A stretch of 32,504 nt of DNA, taken from Chitinophagaceae bacterium (GTDB lineage Bacteria > Bacteroidota > Bacteroidia > Chitinophagales > Chitinophagaceae). Under the pieces are notes generated by a model, which did not search any database, was not told where the DNA came from, and saw only the letters and a list, made by a program, of their open reading frames with translations. This document shows positions 24,688 through 31,765 of this stretch, piece by piece. Position numbers and translations under genes: made by a program. The DNA is taken from positions 1 to 32,504 of the forward strand of contig JAACZQ010000029.1 of the NCBI GenBank assembly GCA_009996675.1. The letters are read 5' to 3'. Each line of letters opens with the position of its first letter. Within the stretch, counting starts at the first letter, position 1.

Positions 24688-25414
24688 GTTAAAACAATAT
24701 CTGCAGCAGCATCGGGAGCAACTCGATCTCGATGAGCCGGGTGAAGCCATCTGGGACCGCATAGAGCAGGCAACTGCACCTGTAGTGGCCAAACCCAGGG
24801 TGTTAACCATGAGCATTCGCTGGGCTGCTGCTGCCTGCATACTGGTATTGGCCGGCATTGGTGCACATCGCCTGCTCACCGATACGCAAAACCTGCCTGC
24901 ACCTGCATTAACTGCAGCCAATAAAACCAATGCAACACCGGAACAACCCCTAACCACCGAACCGGCACCGGTAGTTGTTGCTCCTGCAACCGATGCAGTA
25001 GCCCGCCACAATGCAAAACCCATCAAACAAAATAAATCTGGTCAGCATGCCATCCGTTCAGAGATTCAACAGCAAAACATGGCACTGCTGCAGAATATAG
25101 AAAACAGTTTTCACCAGGTAATTAACCTGCAGCGTGTACGGGTAAGTACCACACCTATGTATGCTGAATCGGCCGATTATTTCAAAGACTTTACCATACA
25201 GATCAAGCAGTTGGAGCAGGATGAAAAAGTAATCAAGTCAGACATTGCAAAGCGCGGCATGAATGATGAGTTACTGTCACAGTTAATCAACCTGTACCAG
25301 CACAAACTAAACACCCTGAAACAACTGCAAATTGAAATGACCAAGCTCAACAACCGTTACAAACAAAGCCGCGGACCTGTTGACACCACAAGAACCTATT
25401 TCCTCAACATCTAA
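24680..25414 (+). CDS. probable anti-sigma factor, single-span membrane protein
   Basis: The 244-residue protein has a short acidic cytoplasmic N-terminus (1-46, with the helix MDELKQYLQQHREQLDLDEP), one transmembrane segment (about 47-66), a Pro/Thr/Ala-rich linker (about 70-115) and a periplasmic helical region with likely coiled coil (about 135-230, containing IKQLEQDEKVIKSDIAKRG and LNTLKQLQIEMTKLNNRY). The HxxxCxxC zinc motif of many anti-sigma factors is absent, so the assignment rests on topology and on the ATGGATGA overlap with the sigma gene. No named domain is recognised. The coiled-coil domain could be the sensor or partner-binding part. Confidence 0.68.
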   Translation: MDELKQYLQQHREQLDLDEPGEAIWDRIEQATAPVVAKPRVLTMSIRWAAAACILVLAGIGAHRLLTDTQNLPAPALTAANKTNATPEQPLTTEPAPVVVAPATDAVARHNAKPIKQNKSGQHAIRSEIQQQNMALLQNIENSFHQVINLQRVRVSTTPMYAESADYFKDFTIQIKQLEQDEKVIKSDIAKRGMNDELLSQLINLYQHKLNTLKQLQIEMTKLNNRYKQSRGPVDTTRTYFLNI

Positions 25415-25426
25415 AGCAAGAACGAT

Positions 25427-26785
25427 ATGAATTATTCGATCCGATTAGCCCTTGCAGCGGTACTGTTCACCGGAACCGCCCAGGCACAGCAAGGCGGCAT
25501 AGTAGCTACCACCATCCCTGCACAGGCGTCCGCACCCGTGGCATCTACCAATGGTTTTGGATACAGTTATTCCGACGACCCGTTTTCCGGAAAAAAAGTA
25601 CAGGACCTGAAATCCAAGGAAGTAAGCCATGAGATCAGCATACCCAAGGGAGCTGAAATATTCCTGGAAAACACTTCCCGCCCGGTACAATTTAAAACCT
25701 GGGACCAGCCCAAAGTAAAAATAGTAGCAACTGCCTACTTCGAAAATGAAACCAAACTCAGTGATGAAGAACTGCTGGAGAAAATGAATATCTCCCTAAA
25801 AGTACTGGGTTCCTCCGTAAAAATTAAATCAGGCTCAGGCAATCGTGGTTCATTCACTGTTGCGGGTCAACAGGTATATAATCTTTCCGGCACCATTTCC
25901 CTGAGCAGCCCGGAAGTAATTGTAGCCGGTAAACCCAGCACCAGTATCAAACGCAACATCATTATATATGTTCCTGCCGGCAGTAAAGTAGACATTGAAT
26001 CCCGTTACTCCGATCTGGAACTGCCCACTGGCATTAACGAAGCGGTTATTGATATCAGCAATGGTAACCTGGAAGCAGAAAACCTGAATAAGCTGCGTTT
26101 ACGCTCCCGCTATTCCAATGCCAATATTGGTGACGTAAAAGAAGCCGAAGTAGAATTTGCCAATGGTCGCTTTACCGCGAAAAATGTAGATGACCTCGAT
26201 ATCGAAAGCAAATACTCCACCATTGAAATGGCAAGCGCCAAAAAAATTGTACTCAGCAGCACCAACGATGAGTTTGAAGTGGAAGATGTAACCGATATCC
26301 GCGGCCGGAAAAACTATGGCAACCTGCGCATCACACGCCTGGCAGGGTCTATTGAAATAGATGGCAGCAATGCCGATATCAAAGTACGCAATGTAGGTGC
26401 GGCGGTAAAACTCATCAAGATCGATAACCGCTACGCCGATATCCGCATACCCCTGCGTAACAATAAAAACTATTCGGTTGATTTTGCCGGTAATTACAGT
26501 TCCGTATACGGAGACTTCGAAAAGAAAGCCGTTTTAGACAGTATTGCGGTGAAAGAAGTAAAACCCGTTACCACCGCCGGAACACTGGCACCTGCAGCCA
26601 ATGCAAGATTACAGGCCAGTTCCAGCGACCTGGAAGCGGTAACCGTGAATGGCATGCGCGTACGCAATGTATTCTCCGCCACCGGCTCGGGCTACGGCCC
26701 CTCAAAATTTACCGCCACCGTAGGCGACGGTAAGGGCCTGAACATCCAGCTGAAATGCCAGAACTGTACGGTAGACTTCAAATAG
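25427..26785 (+). CDS. secreted DUF4097/adhesin-like beta-repeat protein
   Basis: The 452-residue protein has a signal peptide (1-20, ending AQAQ) and a mature part with short repeated strands of a right-handed parallel type, as in DUF4097-like putative auto-transporter adhesin proteins. Repeating units of about 20 residues include VDIESRYSDLELPTG, LRLRSRYSNANIGD, LDIESKYSTIEMASA and IKIDNRYADIRIPLR, with the shared pattern (I/L)-(D/R)-(I/L)-x-S/N-(R/K)-Y-S/A. A CxxC pair (CQNC) lies just before the C-terminus. It follows the anti-sigma gene by 12 bases and is probably co-transcribed with the sigma factor. DUF4097 proteins near ECF systems suggest an envelope-stress role, which is inference. 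A strong terminator follows. Confidence 0.75.
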   Translation: MNYSIRLALAAVLFTGTAQAQQGGIVATTIPAQASAPVASTNGFGYSYSDDPFSGKKVQDLKSKEVSHEISIPKGAEIFLENTSRPVQFKTWDQPKVKIVATAYFENETKLSDEELLEKMNISLKVLGSSVKIKSGSGNRGSFTVAGQQVYNLSGTISLSSPEVIVAGKPSTSIKRNIIIYVPAGSKVDIESRYSDLELPTGINEAVIDISNGNLEAENLNKLRLRSRYSNANIGDVKEAEVEFANGRFTAKNVDDLDIESKYSTIEMASAKKIVLSSTNDEFEVEDVTDIRGRKNYGNLRITRLAGSIEIDGSNADIKVRNVGAAVKLIKIDNRYADIRIPLRNNKNYSVDFAGNYSSVYGDFEKKAVLDSIAVKEVKPVTTAGTLAPAANARLQASSSDLEAVTVNGMRVRNVFSATGSGYGPSKFTATVGDGKGLNIQLKCQNCTVDFK

Positions 26786-26841
26786 TTAAACTGACCCATC
26801 CCCCGAAGGACTAGTTTCTCATGTGTATATATCTCACAAAG

Positions 26842-26892
26842 CCGATGTTATATCCTATCGGTACGCGCCCCGTTTCAACGGGGCGTTTTTTA
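26842..26892 (+). terminator. rho-independent terminator after the ECF sigma operon
   Basis: The main stem is CGCCCCGT (26866-26873), loop TTCA, ACGGGGCG (26878-26885), then TTTTTTAT. A second smaller hairpin CCGAT (26842-26846) with ATCGG (26857-26861) lies just upstream. The remaining part of this 202-base gap holds only the promoter of the next gene. Confidence 0.88.
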
Positions 26893-26955
26893 TGACAGCC
26901 TTTTGCCTTTGACCGGCCCGGGCAAACAAGCCCTTTCACCTGTCAGTTTTCACTT

Positions 26956-26963
26956 TAACTTTG
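26956..26963 (+). promoter_or_regulatory. -7 promoter element for the CNNM/CorC-type gene
   Basis: TAACTTTG matches TAnnTTTG exactly, 24 bases before the ATG at 26988. TTTC at 26934-26937 lies 18 bases upstream and could stand in for the -33 TTTG. Confidence 0.6.
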
Positions 26964-26987
26964 CCCCGAAAATGATTATCTTGGCTT

Positions 26988-28247
26988 ATGGCCGAATTGT
27001 ATACCATTATATGGATTATTATAACCGTGCTGCTGATCGGATTCTTTGCCGGTTATGAAATTGCTTTCATCAGCGCCAATCGCCTGAGCATTGAACTGAA
27101 AAAAAAGCAGGGCAAACGCAGTGGTATCATCCTGTCCAATTTCATGGAAAACCCGGCCAAATTCATCGGCACCTGCCTGATCGGGTTGAATACCTTACTG
27201 GTTATTTACGGATTACTCTTCGATGAATTCCTCAAAAGCATTGCCTGGAATCCCTGGAATGTTAAGAATGAATACCTGAAGCTGATCATCGATACCGTTA
27301 TTTCCACCCTCATCATCCTCATCTTCGGTGAGTTCATTCCCAAAGCCATATTCCGGGCAAAGAATGATGGTTTGCTGAGCTTTTTTGCACCGGTCGCCCA
27401 ATTCTTTCATACCCTGTTCCAGCCCCTGACCAATCTATTTGTCAACCTGGCCCAGTGGATCCTCAAATACATGTTCAATGTACGGGTGAACGATAAAAAT
27501 GAGGCATTCAGCAAAATAGACCTGGAACATTTCTTCCAGCAAACCAAAGAACAGGATGAAGACAACCAGGAACTCAATACCGAATTGTTTGAGAATGCCC
27601 TGAGCCTGCCCATGGTTAAAATCCGGCAATGCCTGGTACCCCGTACCGAAATTGAAGGTGCCGATATTCATTCTTCCATTGGTGAATTACGCCAGCACTT
27701 CATTCAAACACAGTTGAGCAAACTCATCATCTTTGATGATAATATTGATAATATCCTGGGATATGTACACCAGATTGATCTGTTCAAAAAACCACAATCC
27801 ATCCAGGAAATCCTGCATCCCATACTGGCCGTTCCGGAAAGCATGAGTGCGGCAGACCTGATCAACAAATTCACCAAAGAACGACGCAGTATTGCCTGGG
27901 TAGTAGATGAGTTTGGCGGTACCGCCGGTATCGTAACCATGGAAGATCTGCTCGAAGAAATCTTCGGGGAAATACAGGATGAATTTGATGTGGAAGAATT
28001 TGTAGAGAAACAACTGGCAGAAGATGAATTTATCCTGAGCGGCCGCCTGGAACTGGATTACCTCAAGGAAAAATACCAGATGGAATTCCCGGAGAATGAT
28101 TCCGAAACCCTCAGCGGTTATATCATCAATAAACACGAATCCATCCCCTTACAAAAAGAAACCATTATTGTGGATGACTACCGGTTCGACATCCTCAACG
28201 TAAGCGATACACGCATTGAAATGGTTAAAATGAAAATCCTGCGCTGA
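26988..28247 (+). CDS. CNNM/CorC (HlyC) family membrane protein
   Basis: The 419-residue protein has the standard layout of this family: an N-terminal DUF21/CNNM membrane domain (about 1-175) with three or four spans, including FFAGYEIAFISANRLSIELKKK and LIIDTVISTLIILIFGEFIPKAIFRAKN; a CBS-pair domain (about 205-330, with VPRTEIEGAD and VVDEFGGTAGIVTMEDLLEEIFGEI); and a C-terminal CorC/HlyC domain (about 345-417). Relatives handle magnesium or cobalt, and some Bacteroidota members (GldE) affect gliding. The neighbourhood here does not allow that distinction. The next gene starts two bases after its stop codon, so they are co-transcribed. Confidence 0.92.
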   Translation: MAELYTIIWIIITVLLIGFFAGYEIAFISANRLSIELKKKQGKRSGIILSNFMENPAKFIGTCLIGLNTLLVIYGLLFDEFLKSIAWNPWNVKNEYLKLIIDTVISTLIILIFGEFIPKAIFRAKNDGLLSFFAPVAQFFHTLFQPLTNLFVNLAQWILKYMFNVRVNDKNEAFSKIDLEHFFQQTKEQDEDNQELNTELFENALSLPMVKIRQCLVPRTEIEGADIHSSIGELRQHFIQTQLSKLIIFDDNIDNILGYVHQIDLFKKPQSIQEILHPILAVPESMSAADLINKFTKERRSIAWVVDEFGGTAGIVTMEDLLEEIFGEIQDEFDVEEFVEKQLAEDEFILSGRLELDYLKEKYQMEFPENDSETLSGYIINKHESIPLQKETIIVDDYRFDILNVSDTRIEMVKMKILR

Positions 28248-28249
28248 TC

Positions 28250-28648
28250 ATGCAAGTGGCTTACCTGGCCCTGAGCCTCAGCCATCGGGCTGCCTTATCG
28301 GATTGCATTCATACCCTGCGGCAAATATTACATACCCGGGATATACATCTCCAGGTTTTTGTAGATGAACACCATTTTCATCCGGAACAGGAACGGGAAA
28401 TGATGCAAACCGCATTTGCTGCCATCCGGTCTGCCGATCTCTTTATTGCAGAAGTAAGCCATAAAGCCATTGGCGTGGGGGTAGAAACAGGATATGCTGC
28501 CGCATTGGGCAAACCCATCCTGTACCTGTACCGGCAGGGTAGCGAACATTCCACCACCATTGGCGGTACCGCCAGTACTACTATCTGTTATAACCATCCA
28601 CATGAGCTGGAAGCAGCGATGGCTCCCTTTCTGCAACAACTGGGTTAA
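28250..28648 (+). CDS. nucleoside 2-deoxyribosyltransferase-like protein
   Basis: The 132-residue protein resembles the nucleoside 2-deoxyribosyltransferase/DNPH1 fold: an N-terminal strand (VAYLALSLS), an acidic helix, the DLFIAEVSHKAIGVGVETGYAAALGKPILYLYR region (about 62-94) holding the conserved Asp and the catalytic-type Glu in GVETGYA, and a TIGGTASTT turn. It would act on nucleosides or nucleoside monophosphates in the cytoplasm. Exact substrate is unknown. It begins two bases after the CNNM/CorC gene, and a promoter for tatC follows in the 79-base gap downstream. Confidence 0.78.
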   Translation: MQVAYLALSLSHRAALSDCIHTLRQILHTRDIHLQVFVDEHHFHPEQEREMMQTAFAAIRSADLFIAEVSHKAIGVGVETGYAAALGKPILYLYRQGSEHSTTIGGTASTTICYNHPHELEAAMAPFLQQLG

Positions 28649-28696
28649 AATGCCCAAAAAGCCATTATAGGCCCATTTTTATGTTAGAGTTACCCG

Positions 28697-28704
28697 TAAC
28701 TTTG
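28697..28704 (+). promoter_or_regulatory. -7 promoter element for tatC
   Basis: TAACTTTG matches TAnnTTTG exactly, 24 bases before the ATG at 28728. It overlaps a small palindrome, AGTTAC-CC-GTAACT (28688-28701). The -33 region has no TTG. Confidence 0.55.
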
Positions 28705-28727
28705 GCAACTCACATACCAGCGCGCAC

Positions 28728-29582
28728 ATGGCTTTACTGAACAGAAACCGCAGTGGAAACAAAGCAGAGATGAGCTTTATAGATCATCTTGAAGAATTAC
28801 GAAAGCATATCATCCGATCGGTATTGGCCATCATCATCATGGCTGTTGTGATTTTTATTTACCGCAACTGGATATTCGAAAATATCATCAAAGGCCCCAT
28901 TAATCCCAACTTCATCAGCTATCGCGCACTCTGCGATTTCAGTCACTGGGCACATATGGGCGATGCCCTCTGCATGCCCCCGGTAAAAGTAAACCTGCAA
29001 AGCACCACTTTCGGCGGCCAGTTCCTGGGTAGTATCAGCATTGCACTGGTAGGCGGTATCATCGTTGCATTCCCCTATATCTTCTGGGAATTCTGGCGCT
29101 TTGTCCGCCCCGCCCTCAAAGACAAAGAAGTAAAAAATACCCGCTTCATCATTTTCTGGGTATCCTTTTTCTTTTTCTGCGGCGCAGCATTCGGATTCTT
29201 CCTGCTGGGCCCCTTTACCTTTAACTTCCTGGCAGGCTTCCAGCTCGGTACCGAAGGCACCATCATAACCCTGCCCACTTTCTCGGATTATATAGATAAT
29301 CTCACCAATATCATACTGGGCTGCGGACTGGCTTTTGAATTGCCCGTACTCGCTTTCATCCTCACCAAAATAGGATTAATCAGTCCCGGTTTCCTCAAAA
29401 GAAGCCGCAAATATGCCATTGTGGTGATCCTGATCGTTGCAGCCATCATTACACCCAGTCCCGACTGGATGAGTCAGTTTATCGTATTCATTCCCTTATT
29501 TGCCCTCTATGAACTGAGTATCCTGGTGGCTTCGCGTGTGTCTAAACAGCGCGAACGGGAAGAAGAAGAGGAATGGAGCTGA
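28728..29582 (+). CDS. tatC: Sec-independent protein translocase TatC
   Basis: TatC is the integral-membrane receptor for twin-arginine signals. The 284-residue protein has the family hallmark at its cytoplasmic N-terminus (MSFIDHLEELRKHIIRS, about 15-31) and six hydrophobic spans, with PYIFWEFWRFVRPALKDKE between spans two and three and FELPVLAFILTKIGLISPGFLKRSRKYA before the last two. A longer first periplasmic loop (about 50-95, with two cysteines) is seen, as in other Bacteroidota members. The C-terminal tail is strongly charged. No tatA/tatB gene is adjacent. A Tat substrate candidate is encoded in this window at 11999-13300. Confidence 0.95.
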   Translation: MALLNRNRSGNKAEMSFIDHLEELRKHIIRSVLAIIIMAVVIFIYRNWIFENIIKGPINPNFISYRALCDFSHWAHMGDALCMPPVKVNLQSTTFGGQFLGSISIALVGGIIVAFPYIFWEFWRFVRPALKDKEVKNTRFIIFWVSFFFFCGAAFGFFLLGPFTFNFLAGFQLGTEGTIITLPTFSDYIDNLTNIILGCGLAFELPVLAFILTKIGLISPGFLKRSRKYAIVVILIVAAIITPSPDWMSQFIVFIPLFALYELSILVASRVSKQREREEEEEWS

Positions 29583-29613
29583 TAAGGGTGAACCCTGACC
29601 CGTTTATATATTT

Positions 29614-29636
29614 TTTACGACGCTAATTGTCGTAAA
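29614..29636. other. hairpin between tatC and rpiB
   Basis: TTTACGAC (29614-29621), loop GCTAATT and GTCGTAAA (29629-29636) form an eight-pair stem. It is preceded by a T run rather than followed by one, so it is not a standard terminator on either strand. TACCTTTC at 29641-29648 is one mismatch from the -7 consensus and may be the rpiB promoter. Confidence 0.4.
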
Positions 29637-29666
29637 CCATTACCTTTCACAACAGAAAGCTAACAT

Positions 29667-30122
29667 ATGAGTTTTGTTTTTGATTCGGCCAAACCCATTG
29701 CACTGGGTTGTGATCACGCCGGTTTTGAATACAAGGAAGCCGTTAAACAATGGCTGACTGGCAAAGGTTACCAGGTCAAAGACTTTGGCACCCATTCCCT
29801 GGATTCGGTTGATTACCCCGATTTTGTGCATCCTGCCGCCAGCAGTGTTGAAAATGGCGAAAGCGCCTTTGGCATTTTGTTTTGCGGAAGCGCCAACGGT
29901 GTAGCCATTACCGCCAACAAACACCAGCATATCCGCGCCGGCCTCTGCTGGCAAAACGATGTGGCGGCACTGACCCGTCAGCATAACGATGCCAACATGA
30001 TTTGTATCCCCGCCCGTTTTGTGGCACTGCCATTAGCCCTGCAAATGATCGAAATTTTCATGACCACCCCTTTCGAAGGAGGCCGCCATGCCAACCGGGT
30101 GAATAAAATTGCTTGTTCATAA
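29667..30122 (+). CDS. rpiB: ribose 5-phosphate isomerase B
   Basis: RpiB interconverts ribulose 5-phosphate and ribose 5-phosphate in the pentose phosphate pathway. The 151-residue protein has GCDHAGFEYKE (14-24, Asp16 and His17), the catalytic Cys73 in FCGSANGVAITANK, His106 in TRQHNDANM (the base used in ring opening) and the FEGGRHANRV segment near the C-terminus. Length and motif spacing are standard for the family. A peptidase gene follows 14 bases after its stop codon on the same strand. Confidence 0.95.
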   Translation: MSFVFDSAKPIALGCDHAGFEYKEAVKQWLTGKGYQVKDFGTHSLDSVDYPDFVHPAASSVENGESAFGILFCGSANGVAITANKHQHIRAGLCWQNDVAALTRQHNDANMICIPARFVALPLALQMIEIFMTTPFEGGRHANRVNKIACS

Positions 30123-30136
30123 TTCAATCACATATA

Positions 30137-31681
30137 ATGAGAAGACTACTTGTACTCAGTGCCCTGGCCATCGGTGTTACCGCCCAGGCACAAATGCCGA
30201 AGGGTGATCCGGTAAAATATGCAGACCTGATCACGACCGACGCCATGAAACAGAAACTCACCATTCTGGCCGGACCGGAAATGGAAGGCCGGGAAACCGC
30301 TACACCCGGACAGAAAAAAGCAGCTGCTTACATCGAAGAACAGTTCCGCAAAATGGGCCTGAAGCCAGGTAATGGCGATAGCTACCAGCAGAACTATCCC
30401 GTTTACCGCGATGAATTGACTGAAAAGAAATTCTCTGTGAACGGCCGTGCTTTTGAATGGGATAAAGATTTTGCTTTTGCCATCAACGGACAAGCTATGG
30501 GACAGTTCAACTGGAACCAGGTAGTATTTGCCGGTTATGGTATTGTTGACTCCGCTAATAAAATCAATGACCTCGAAGGTCTGGATGTAAAAGGAAAAAT
30601 CCTGCTCGTATTGGATGGTCAGCCTGCGAATGCTCCCAAACCCCAGGGTGGAGGACGTCGCTTTATTCCCCCCAGTTCTGCTGCCGGTAAATCATTTGCC
30701 GCCCGCCGTGCCGGTGCCGCAGGCCTGTTAATCATCAGCGCCGATTTCCCCCGCAAAGTAGCTTCTGCTGTTGCCGGTAATATGTACCTCAGACCCGGAC
30801 AACCCAGCACTTTTTACTCAGCTTCTGTTTCTGCCAGTGTTGCATCCGCATTGCTTGGCCGTACCAGCAGCCTGAGCATGGACCAGATTGCACAGGTAAA
30901 CAAAGGCGTTTATTTCTCTGAAATCAAAGCCGCCGCCACCAAAACAACCGAAACACTGGAAAGCAGCAACGTTGTAGCGGTTCTGCCCGGTACCGATAAA
31001 AAAGACGAATACCTCTTCCTCACCGGTCACTACGACCACCTGGGTAAAAGAGGTGATGTGATCTACTATGGTGCCGATGACGATGGCTCTGGTACCGTGG
31101 GTGTAATGCAGATGGCCGAAGCTTTTGCCGCAGCCGCTAAAAAAGGCGACCGCCCCCGCAGAACCATTGTATTCATGACCGTAAGCGGTGAAGAAAAAGG
31201 ACTCTGGGGTTCTGACTACTATTCCGAACACCCCATTTTCCCCCTGGAAAAAACCACTGCCGACCTCAATACCGATATGATTGGTCGTGTTGATACCGAA
31301 CGCAAACTGGCCGACACCCTCAACTATATCTATGTAATTGGTCATGATAAACTCAGCAGCGACCTGGCTCCTATTAACGAAGGAGTAAACAAGAAGTACC
31401 TGAACATGACACTGGATTATAAATTTGATGATCCCAATGATGTTAACCAGATCTACTATCGCAGCGACCACTACAACTTTGCCAAAAAAGGTGTACCCAT
31501 CCTGTTCTTCTATGATGGTATGCTGCTGGCGGATTACCACAGACCTACCGATACGGTAGATAAAATCAACTTCGAGCTGATGAAGAAAAGAACACAGCTG
31601 GTATTCCACACGGCCTGGATCATTGCCAATAAAGATGAAATGCTGAAGCGTGATATTCCTTTGAATATGCCTGCACGTTAA
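30137..31681 (+). CDS. secreted M28 family zinc aminopeptidase with PA-domain insertion
   Basis: The 514-residue protein has a signal peptide (1-18, ending AQAQ), a PA-type insertion (about 120-260, with VFAGYGIVDSAN and DVKGKILLVLDGQP) and an M28 catalytic domain (about 285-510). The di-zinc site is complete: His298 (GHYDHLG), bridging Asp315 (GADDDGSGT), catalytic Glu352 and ligand Glu353 (SGEEKGLWG), Asp380 (NTDMIG) and His445 (RSDHYNF). It should remove N-terminal residues from peptides in the periplasm or outside the cell. ATG 30137 is chosen because the signal peptide follows directly; an upstream ATG at 30113 overlaps rpiB. A symmetrical terminator follows. Confidence 0.93.
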   Translation: MRRLLVLSALAIGVTAQAQMPKGDPVKYADLITTDAMKQKLTILAGPEMEGRETATPGQKKAAAYIEEQFRKMGLKPGNGDSYQQNYPVYRDELTEKKFSVNGRAFEWDKDFAFAINGQAMGQFNWNQVVFAGYGIVDSANKINDLEGLDVKGKILLVLDGQPANAPKPQGGGRRFIPPSSAAGKSFAARRAGAAGLLIISADFPRKVASAVAGNMYLRPGQPSTFYSASVSASVASALLGRTSSLSMDQIAQVNKGVYFSEIKAAATKTTETLESSNVVAVLPGTDKKDEYLFLTGHYDHLGKRGDVIYYGADDDGSGTVGVMQMAEAFAAAAKKGDRPRRTIVFMTVSGEEKGLWGSDYYSEHPIFPLEKTTADLNTDMIGRVDTERKLADTLNYIYVIGHDKLSSDLAPINEGVNKKYLNMTLDYKFDDPNDVNQIYYRSDHYNFAKKGVPILFFYDGMLLADYHRPTDTVDKINFELMKKRTQLVFHTAWIIANKDEMLKRDIPLNMPAR

Positions 31682-31702
31682 TCCATACGGCACTAACCAC
31701 AT

Positions 31703-31739
31703 AAAAAAAGTACAGTTCACATGAACTGTACTTTTTTTA
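31703..31739. terminator. bidirectional terminator between the M28 peptidase and the convergent gene
   Basis: AGTACAGTTC (31709-31718), loop ACAT and GAACTGTACT (31723-31732) form a ten-pair stem flanked by seven As and seven Ts, so the structure works in both directions for the two convergent genes. Confidence 0.92.
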
Positions 31740-31765
31740 TGTCTTTCCGTTGATGAGCAGGTTGA

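Noticed and set aside
24680..24830. Zinc-type anti-sigma (ZAS) domain
   Set aside because: The cytoplasmic N-terminus has no HxxxCxxC motif, so only topology and position support the anti-sigma call.
29614..29636. Terminator for tatC
   Set aside because: The stem is good but the T run lies before it and not after it, so it is listed as a hairpin of unknown role.
30818..31720. Minus-strand open frame of 300 codons
   Set aside because: It mirrors the catalytic domain of the M28 peptidase, whose zinc ligands are all present on the plus strand.
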